DNA of 64,000 bases. Source: an uncultured Eubacteriales bacterium. GTDB lineage: Bacteria; Bacillota; Clostridia; Oscillospirales; CAG-272. Where the stretch lies: positions 1 to 64,000 of the forward strand of contig CAKSER010000002.1 of NCBI GenBank assembly GCA_934447715.1, given 5' to 3'. The position numbers and the translations under genes were made by a program. Numbering within the stretch: the stretch's first letter is position 1; each line of letters begins with the position of its first letter. The notes under the pieces are model-generated. The model was given only the letters and a program-made list of their open reading frames with translations. It was not told where the DNA came from and ran no database searches. This document shows positions 58,173 to 64,000 of the stretch, piece by piece.

Positions 58173-59215
58173 AATCCGCCCTCGCTTTCGCCGTGCCCAC
58201 CTTCAAGATTCTCTTTGCTCTCGCCTTCGCCGCTTTCACTGTGCCTTTGAACAGAATCGAGAAGCCTGTTAAGTATTTCCTTCATCGTATCAAAATCCTC
58301 TGCCGTGTTGAGTGCACACCTCGATGCGGCAGAACCGTAGATTCCCTTAAGATAATAGGAAATATGCCGCCTTGCCTCGAGCACGCCGGTTCTTTGCTTG
58401 TTTTTTATAAGAAGCTCCGCATGCGATATTGCAGCCGCGATCCTTTCGGACGGTGTCGGAGAAACAAAATCGTTTTTCCCCTCAAAGGCGGAAATGACCT
58501 CCTCAAAGAGCCACGGATTGCCCATCGTACCTCTGCCGAGCATGACTCCGTCACAGCCGGTCTTTTTCTTCATTTCAAGCGCATCAAAAGAGGAAAAAAT
58601 GTCCCCATTGCCGATAACGGGGATTTTAACGGCATCCTTTACCGCCTTGATCACCTCAAGATCAACCGGTGGGGCGTACATCTGCTCTCTTGTCCTTCCG
58701 TGAATCGTTATCATGCTCGCACCCGCCTGCTCAAGAAGCGGCGCAAGCAACGGAGCGTTTTTTTCACTTTCGGAATATCCGGCGCGAATTTTGACCGTGA
58801 CTGGAAGAGAGGTTGCCCTTGATACGGCATAGACAATTTCCGCCGCTCTCTCGGGATTTTTCATCAGAAACGAGCCTTCGCCGTTTGAAACGATCTTTTT
58901 TGCCGGGCAGCCCATATTGATGTCTATTGCGCATGGCGGAATCTTCATTTCGGACAGCATTTTTGCAGCCTCCGCCATAATTTCAGGCTCGGAGCCGAAG
59001 ATCTGAACCGCCATCGGCTGCTCATTTTCGGTAACCTCCGCAAGAATGCCTGTGTTCCTGTCCCCGAAATGCATCGCCTTTGCCGAAACCATCTCGGTCG
59101 TCATATATTCCGCCCCGTGCGCCTTGCAGACACATCTGTATGCATAATCAGTCACCCCGGCCATAGGGGCAAGAAAAACGCCGTGCTTTAAAGAAAGCTT
59201 GCCGATTGTTATCAA
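58169..59215 (-). CDS. dusB: tRNA-dihydrouridine synthase
   Basis: FMN enzyme reducing uridine in tRNA. 348 residues: LAPMAGVTDYAYR, INMGCPAKKIVSNGEGS (catalytic Cys), KIRAGYSES, TIHGRTREQMY and GNGDIFS. The start is a TTG at 59215 with CGGAG eleven bases upstream; no nearby in-frame ATG has a better site. The last 20 residues are a Glu/Gly/Ser-rich tail (SGEGESKENLEGGHGES). Confidence 0.93.
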   Translation of the reverse strand: MITIGKLSLKHGVFLAPMAGVTDYAYRCVCKAHGAEYMTTEMVSAKAMHFGDRNTGILAEVTENEQPMAVQIFGSEPEIMAEAAKMLSEMKIPPCAIDINMGCPAKKIVSNGEGSFLMKNPERAAEIVYAVSRATSLPVTVKIRAGYSESEKNAPLLAPLLEQAGASMITIHGRTREQMYAPPVDLEVIKAVKDAVKIPVIGNGDIFSSFDALEMKKKTGCDGVMLGRGTMGNPWLFEEVISAFEGKNDFVSPTPSERIAAAISHAELLIKNKQRTGVLEARRHISYYLKGIYGSAASRCALNTAEDFDTMKEILNRLLDSVQRHSESGEGESKENLEGGHGESEGGL

Positions 59216-59431
59216 TTTCAGTACATCTCCGAACAGCCTAAATAGTTTAATATAAGCTTCAACCCGGCCAGGTGCAGCACAGACAGGCAGAAGCCTGAGG
59301 ATGTTTTACAATGATACAAAAACATCTGCATATAGAGTTGCGATACAATCAATCAGACACCGTGCAAAGCTCGCAACAGCAATAGCCGTCATGTTATGCT
59401 GCATAAACCTTTACGCGCCTGTTATAAATCA

Positions 59432-59460
59432 GAAATACGAACCCAAAGCAGGGTTCGTAT
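59432..59460 (-). terminator. Terminator of rpmB
   Basis: ATACGAACCC (59435-59444) pairs perfectly with GGGTTCGTAT (59451-59460) around a six-base loop; T tract is short on the minus strand. Confidence 0.65.
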
Positions 59461-59478
59461 CCGGTTTCTTTTTCTGTT

Positions 59479-59673
59479 TCAGGCGTCAACCTTTTCAGTC
59501 TTGCGCATTGTGCGCAGGCAACGGGAGCAGATGTGCATTGTTTTGCTCGTTCCGTTGACGTTTGTCTTTACCGATCTTACGTTCGGCTTCCATGTTCTCG
59601 ATGTTTTACGATTGGAGTGAGAAACGTTAAGTCCGAACACTACGCCCTTTCCGCAAATATCACACTTTGCCAT
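59479..59673 (-). CDS. rpmB: 50S ribosomal protein L28 (zinc form)
   Basis: 64 residues: CDICGKGVVFGLNVSHSNRKT and the C-terminal CSRCLRTM, so both zinc-ligand pairs are present. Single-gene unit with a strong promoter and ACGGAGG ribosome site. Confidence 0.96.
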   Translation of the reverse strand: MAKCDICGKGVVFGLNVSHSNRKTSRTWKPNVRSVKTNVNGTSKTMHICSRCLRTMRKTEKVDA

Positions 59674-59728
59674 TTGTAGTTACCTCCGTATATTAAACAT
59701 TAAATTATTTTCAATTCGATACCAAAAG

Positions 59729-59757
59729 AGTATATCACAACAAAGCAAAAAAATCAA
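59729..59757 (-). promoter_or_regulatory. Promoter of rpmB
   Basis: Minus-strand TTGATT (59757-59752), 17-base spacer, TATACT (59734-59729) in the extended form GTGATATACT. Confidence 0.75.
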
Positions 59758-59829
59758 TACTAATTTAAAAAAATTATTATATTTGCTCTTTTCGCCAAAT
59801 TGTCTGCCGTCAAAATCGAGGATTACGGA

Positions 59830-60579
59830 TTATTTTTTCTCCTTATCCTTGCCCCCGGTCTTTTCCCTGCTCTTATCCTTATCGGATTTCTTTATAAACA
59901 GCTTACTTAAATATGTCTTGTTTTCACTCTTTTCACGAAGCCTTATTATGTTTTCCTTGTGCTTTGCAATAATCAGAACAGCGGCAGCGAAGGCAACCAC
60001 AACCCTTAAATCCGGCGGCGAAAGGAAATTATAAAGCACGATCGGATACATTGCCGCAGCAAAAATCGATCCGAGCGAAACATATTTTGTTATAAGAAGC
60101 GTAACTGCAAATATTGCAAGCAGAACAAGGAAAACAAGCGGCTCTGTCAAAAGAACCATCGCAGCGACAACCGCGACTCCCTTTCCGCCCTTAAAGCCGT
60201 AATAGCACGGGAACATATGCCCGAGCATACAGCAAAAGCCTGCGACATATGCACCGGCAAAGCCTGCAATGACCGTTCCGACTATAACAGACACCGCGGT
60301 CTTTAAAAGATCAAGTCCGAAGGTCATTGCACCGAACTTCTTTCCGTAATTGCGGAGCATATTGGTCGTTCCGGGATTTCCGCTTCCCTTTTCCCTGATA
60401 TCCTCTCCGAACCTGATTTTTGAAATCAGTATCGCCGGATTTATGCTTCCGAGAAGATATGAAACAACCGCGCACAAAAAGATTCCGGCAAAGTAAAGAT
60501 AAATCCAGACAGGCGTGTCGGAAACCTGACCCGCCCTATATCCGAGAAGACCTATCGCCCTCAGCTGCAAAAAGCTCAT
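59830..60579 (-). CDS. plsY: Glycerol-3-phosphate acyltransferase PlsY
   Basis: Membrane enzyme transferring acyl from acyl-phosphate to glycerol-3-phosphate, first step of phospholipid synthesis. 249 residues with five or so membrane segments, GSGNPGTTNMLR and FKGGKGVAV, the two conserved loops. An N-terminal extension of about 25 residues and a very basic C-terminal tail (KKSDKDKSREKTGGKDKEKK) are longer than usual. Overlaps the der stop by four bases. Confidence 0.95.
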   Translation of the reverse strand: MSFLQLRAIGLLGYRAGQVSDTPVWIYLYFAGIFLCAVVSYLLGSINPAILISKIRFGEDIREKGSGNPGTTNMLRNYGKKFGAMTFGLDLLKTAVSVIVGTVIAGFAGAYVAGFCCMLGHMFPCYYGFKGGKGVAVVAAMVLLTEPLVFLVLLAIFAVTLLITKYVSLGSIFAAAMYPIVLYNFLSPPDLRVVVAFAAAVLIIAKHKENIIRLREKSENKTYLSKLFIKKSDKDKSREKTGGKDKEKK

Positions 60580-61913
60580 TTTTCATCATCTCCGCGCTCT
60601 CTGACTATTATCTTGATCGGCGTCCCCTTAAATCCGAACACATCTCTTAACTGATTTTCGATATATCTTCTGTACGAGAAGTGGAACAGCTCGATGCTGT
60701 TACAGAATATTACAAACGAAGGCGGCTGTATTCCGACCTGAGTCATATAATAGATCTTTAGGTATCTTCCCTTGTCTGACGGAGGCTGAACCCTTGTTGT
60801 CGCGTCGTTTAAGACGTCGTTTAGCACTCCTGTGGAGATTCTCTGTCTTGACTGTGCATAGCAGTCGTTTATCAGCGAAAAGAGCTTGTCCACCCTCTGT
60901 CCGGTCTTTGCAGACACGAACACAAGCTCCGCATATGTCATATACGACAGCGCGTCATACACCTTTTTCGTGAATTCCGCGGTGGTTTTGTTGTCTTTTT
61001 CAATCAGATCCCACTTGTTTACGGCAATAATTACCGCCTTGCCTGACTCGTGGGCGATTCCCGCGATTCTCTCATCCTGCTCGGTAACACCGACTTCCGC
61101 ATCTATCATCAGAATGCAGACATCCGCTCTTTCGACCGCGAGCTTTGCTCTTAAAACAGAGAATTTCTCGATTCTGTCGTCGATTTTGCTCTGTCTTCTT
61201 ATCCCGGCCGTGTCGATAAAGATATACTTGCCGTAATCGTTTTCGGTATAGGTGTCGATTGCATCCCTTGTCGTTCCGGGAACGTCAGACACAATCAGTC
61301 TCTGCTCTCCGAGTATTTTGTTTATGATCGAGCTCTTTCCGGCGTTCGGCTTTCCGATGACCGCGACCTTGATAATATCGTCGTCAACAAGCTCTCCGAA
61401 GGTCTCCTCCTCCGGCAGCAGATCAACTACCGTATCAAGCAGATCTCCGGTTCCGGTTCCGTGAACCGACGAAAGCGCTATAGGATCATGGTCGAAGCCG
61501 AGTTCGTAGAATTCATAGTATTCCGGCGGAAGCTGACCGACGCTGTCGCACTTGTTTACCGCAAGAACAAGCGGCTTTCCGCTTTTTAACAGCATGGTCG
61601 ATATTTCCTTGTCGTCGGCTGTAAGACCGGTTGTAACATCGGTCATGAATACGATAACGCTTGCGGTGGAAATTGCGATCTCCGCCTGCAGGCGCATATA
61701 TTTAAGCATATCGCTTGAGGTCTTCGGCTCTATTCCTCCGGTATCGACAAGAGTCATCTTGCGTCTGTTCCACTCTATCTCATAATAGATTCTGTCTCTT
61801 GTTACGCCGGGGGTGTCCTCTACTATGGCGATTCTTTTTCCTGCCAATTTATTAAACAGCGTGCTTTTACCGACATTCGGTCTGCCGACAATCGCAACAA
61901 CAGGTCTGCTCAT
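60576..61913 (-). CDS. der: Ribosome biogenesis GTPase Der
   Basis: 445 residues with two tandem GTPase domains (GRPNVGKST, DTPGVTRD, NKCD; then GKPNAGKSS, DVPGTTRD, NKWD) and a C-terminal KH-like domain. Needed for 50S assembly. The ATG at 61913 follows AGGAGG by eight bases; the frame also contains a TTG six bases earlier. A purine-rich tract (about 61925-61975, minus strand) precedes the ribosome site. Confidence 0.96.
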   Translation of the reverse strand: MSRPVVAIVGRPNVGKSTLFNKLAGKRIAIVEDTPGVTRDRIYYEIEWNRRKMTLVDTGGIEPKTSSDMLKYMRLQAEIAISTASVIVFMTDVTTGLTADDKEISTMLLKSGKPLVLAVNKCDSVGQLPPEYYEFYELGFDHDPIALSSVHGTGTGDLLDTVVDLLPEEETFGELVDDDIIKVAVIGKPNAGKSSIINKILGEQRLIVSDVPGTTRDAIDTYTENDYGKYIFIDTAGIRRQSKIDDRIEKFSVLRAKLAVERADVCILMIDAEVGVTEQDERIAGIAHESGKAVIIAVNKWDLIEKDNKTTAEFTKKVYDALSYMTYAELVFVSAKTGQRVDKLFSLINDCYAQSRQRISTGVLNDVLNDATTRVQPPSDKGRYLKIYYMTQVGIQPPSFVIFCNSIELFHFSYRRYIENQLRDVFGFKGTPIKIIVRERGDDEK

Positions 61914-62026
61914 TGTCAAAACCTCCTGTTCCTTCTTTTTTCTTGCTTTTTTGCCTTTTTGCTTTCTTGCTTTTCGGTCAATCCGGCATCAAGCCGATCT
62001 GCCCTATATTTTTTTAAAAGCCGCAT

Positions 62027-63340
62027 TCAGGCATTTTCATAGTTAAGTACTTTCATGATAAAGTCATCTCCGCTCGCCTCGCTGAAGATGATTTTTGTAT
62101 GCAGCTTTTCCGAGAGCATGTCCGGCGTCATTCCGTCAAGGAACAGATCCTCGTCCCTTTTTAGCATGTTGGACGGAAGAATAAGCACATCGCCGAGCTT
62201 TTTGCCTCTTAGCTGCTTATATACGTCGATTCCGGTCAGAAGCCCGGAAACGGTAATATTCTCACCGAAAAAGTTGTTTTTTATTTTGTAAACATTCAGA
62301 GTAAGACCGGGACATTTATCGGCAAGCTTCCTTGCAAGGCTGCTGATAAAGCCGTATGCCGCCTCTCCTGTTGCGATCGATACGTTTCTTCTTTTGTAAA
62401 CGTCATACGCAACAACTCCGTGAAGCGCGTCTTCAAATTCCTCGTACATCGAGCGGATCATTCCGACGCCGTTTTCAATCTGGGGATAGCCGTCATAGTC
62501 ATCCTCCGGCGGAATCGGCATCTCAGCCTTGATATAAAGCTCATCCGCAAGATAAAACAGTCTGCAGCCATGCTCTTTTTTGCATCTGTCTGCAAACGCG
62601 GTCACGGTATCGATAATTTCTCTGCAGTCCTCTTTTGAAAACGGCTCGATCGGATAAAGCCCCTGCCTGTGACAGGTGAGCCCTGCCGGAACTATCGATA
62701 CGCTCGACACCTCCGGATACAGCGCCTCAAGGTCGGTCATCGATCTTTCAAGCTCTTTTCCGTCGTTAAGCCCCTTGCAAAGGACGATCTGACAGTGCAT
62801 TTCGATTCCGGCATCGTGGAATTTCTTCATGTTGTCAAGAATCTTGCCGGCGTTTTTGTTCGAGAGCATCTTGACTCTCAGCTCGGGATTTGTCGTATGA
62901 ACGCTTATATTCATAGGCGACATTTTCATCTTGACTATCCTGTCGACCTCCTCGTCGGACATGTTTGTCATCGTAATGTAGTTTCCCATAAGAAACGACA
63001 GTCTTGAATCGTCGTCCTTGAAATACAGGGATTCCCTCATTCCGTCGGGGAGCTGGTCTATAAAGCAGAATACGCACTTGTTTCTGCAGGATTTCTTTTC
63101 ATCCATCAGAAACGTCGAGAACTCGAGCCCGATGTCGTCATACCGGGATTTCGTTATCTTTACATCAAAAATCTCCGGTCCGCGGTGTATAAGAAGCGAG
63201 ACATGCTTTTCGGACAGATAATATCTGTAGTCAAGAACGTCGTTTATATCGTTGCCGTTTATTCTGAGAAGATAATCTCCCCTTTTAATTCCTGCTTTGT
63301 CCGCAGGCGAATCCGGCATTACATTGTCTATAAGTACCAT
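62027..63340 (-). CDS. DUF512 protein: PDZ plus radical-SAM-like Fe-S domain
   Basis: 437 residues. An N-terminal PDZ-like domain (DSPADKAGIKRGDYLLRING) is followed by a radical-SAM-type cluster motif CRNKCVFCFIDQLP and the DUF512 region (ISVHTTNPELRVKML, LPSNMLKRD). Conserved in Clostridia and often next to der, as here. Function unknown. GGGAGGG precedes the ATG. Confidence 0.88.
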   Translation of the reverse strand: MVLIDNVMPDSPADKAGIKRGDYLLRINGNDINDVLDYRYYLSEKHVSLLIHRGPEIFDVKITKSRYDDIGLEFSTFLMDEKKSCRNKCVFCFIDQLPDGMRESLYFKDDDSRLSFLMGNYITMTNMSDEEVDRIVKMKMSPMNISVHTTNPELRVKMLSNKNAGKILDNMKKFHDAGIEMHCQIVLCKGLNDGKELERSMTDLEALYPEVSSVSIVPAGLTCHRQGLYPIEPFSKEDCREIIDTVTAFADRCKKEHGCRLFYLADELYIKAEMPIPPEDDYDGYPQIENGVGMIRSMYEEFEDALHGVVAYDVYKRRNVSIATGEAAYGFISSLARKLADKCPGLTLNVYKIKNNFFGENITVSGLLTGIDVYKQLRGKKLGDVLILPSNMLKRDEDLFLDGMTPDMLSEKLHTKIIFSEASGDDFIMKVLNYENA

Positions 63341-63411
63341 GATATTCCCTCCCGTTCCGTCTGAGATGCATACCTGTCCAAGTCAGTCTGCCGAAAAAAA
63401 CCGCACTAAAG

Positions 63412-63444
63412 AAAAATTGCGGGCGTGCCAGAAATACACGCCCG
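63412..63444 (-). terminator. Terminator of rpmF
   Basis: CGGGCGTG (63420-63427) pairs perfectly with CACGCCCG (63437-63444); on the minus strand CAATTTTTC follows. Confidence 0.82.
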
Positions 63445-63487
63445 TATCTTCCGAGTTCTCGTTATACGGCTCGAACGGATCTTTCGA

Positions 63488-63673
63488 TCAGTCCTCGCTT
63501 GCAGGAAGGATCTCCTTACCATTATATGTTCCGCAAGCCTTGCAAACTCTGTGGGACAGAACATATTTGCCGCACTTCGGGCACTTTGTAATTCCGGGAA
63601 GATCGAGCTTCCATACGCTTGAACGTCTCTTATCGCGTCTTGCCTTTGATACCTTTCTCTTCGGTACTGCCAT
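63488..63673 (-). CDS. rpmF: 50S ribosomal protein L32 (zinc form)
   Basis: 61 residues: AVPKRKVSKARRDKRRS and the zinc ribbon CPKCGKYVLSHRVCKACG. Follows the DUF177 gene by 33 bases, the usual arrangement. Confidence 0.96.
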   Translation of the reverse strand: MAVPKRKVSKARRDKRRSSVWKLDLPGITKCPKCGKYVLSHRVCKACGTYNGKEILPASED

Positions 63674-63706
63674 TGTTCAAGACACCTCCTTCAATTTGTA
63701 TAAATA

Positions 63707-64000
63707 TTATTTGTTTTCACTAAAATAGTTTTTCAAAGCCGCCCATCTCGGGTCAGGCTCGTGAAGATCGCAAGTGCAATCCCCTTCGTTAAGATTCTTA
63801 CCGCATTTCGGGCAGAGTCCCTTGCAGTCCTCGCTGCAGAGAAGCCTTGTCGGAAGCTCAAGATACATGACCTCGCTTATAACATCGTCAAGGTCAAGCT
63901 CATTTCCTTCGCAGACAACATAGTCGTCCGACTCCTTGTCCTGCAGCATGTCCTTAAGCGCAACATCCTTTTCGATGTGTGCCTCAAGCTCTCTTTCAAG
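63707..64000 (-). CDS. DUF177 (YceD-like) protein, 5' end outside window
   Basis: C-terminal 97 residues only; the frame stays open to the right edge (LERELEAHIEKDVALKD before the first internal Met). CSEDCKGLCPKCGKNLNEGDCTC is the Cys-rich zinc-like end of the DUF177 family, and DPRWAALKNYF its usual terminus. This protein is linked to 23S rRNA or L32 metabolism in bacteria and is normally cotranscribed with rpmF. Confidence 0.9.
   Translation of the reverse strand, partial: LERELEAHIEKDVALKDMLQDKESDDYVVCEGNELDLDDVISEVMYLELPTRLLCSEDCKGLCPKCGKNLNEGDCTCDLHEPDPRWAALKNYFSENK

Noticed and set aside
1..64000. tRNA genes, CRISPR arrays, insertion sequences, prophage or toxin-antitoxin genes
   Set aside because: None seen on reading: no TTCRA-type T-loops in a cloverleaf context, no regularly spaced repeats, no transposase or integrase motifs.

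Overview
The window reads as chromosome of a strictly anaerobic, endospore-forming Clostridia-type Firmicute of moderate GC content. Evidence: spoVAC-spoVAD-spoVAEb and spoIIGA-sigE (endospores), Rex, gdpP-rplI-dnaB, tilS-hpt-ftsH, and no recognisable aerobic respiratory gene. I cannot name the genus. Most genes lie on the minus strand.

Layout: 1-305 holds two tandem promoters and the leader of an rRNA operon that leaves the window to the left. 306-7219 holds a trimeric NADH-linked [FeFe] hydrogenase (hydCBA), the redox repressor rex and a LysR regulator. 7370-17433 is a tightly packed ten-gene minus-strand run: hdrB, hdrC, hdrA, mvhD/flxD, two related Fe-S proteins (flxC-like, flxB-like), a DHODB-type FAD/NAD reductase (flxA-like), a fumarate-reductase-type Fe-S protein and flavoprotein, and an AspT-type exchanger. 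Just upstream are fumC and an LDH-family dehydrogenase with Arg at the position that selects malate (17758-20191). Together these encode oxaloacetate to malate to fumarate to succinate, with the last step next to a full HdrABC-FlxABCD electron-bifurcation module. This is the strongest candidate for an unusual system: NADH-driven fumarate reduction coupled to ferredoxin reduction in a soluble complex.

20533-24803: a membrane-segment-containing AAA ATPase, galK and a lytic transglycosylase. 25042-31034: a tandem duplication of a two-gene cell-envelope cassette (phosphodiester glycosidase plus a repeat-bearing membrane protein). 31221-33048: spoVA genes. 33403-38512: pgk-tpiA, ruvX, a PfkB-family protein with an altered catalytic motif, and an rRNA methyltransferase. 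38690-47328: the seven-gene run gdpP-rplI-dnaB-tilS-hpt-ftsH-unknown. 47514-53226: a flavin reductase-like protein, a PHP protein, secG, an aconitase-superfamily hydratase and a CPBP protease. 53324-57440: rpmG-secE-nusG-rplK-rplA and spoIIGA-sigE. 57729-64000: DUF523, dusB, rpmB, plsY, der, a DUF512 radical-SAM-like protein, rpmF and a DUF177 gene cut by the right edge.

How it works together (inference): hydCBA and the Flx-Hdr-Frd run are two ways to rebalance NADH and ferredoxin, one using protons and one using fumarate. Rex, which senses NADH/NAD+, is encoded between them. Many promoters share an extended -10 element of the form TGATATAAT/TGATATACT, which made them easy to see. No tRNA, CRISPR array, insertion sequence or prophage gene was recognised.
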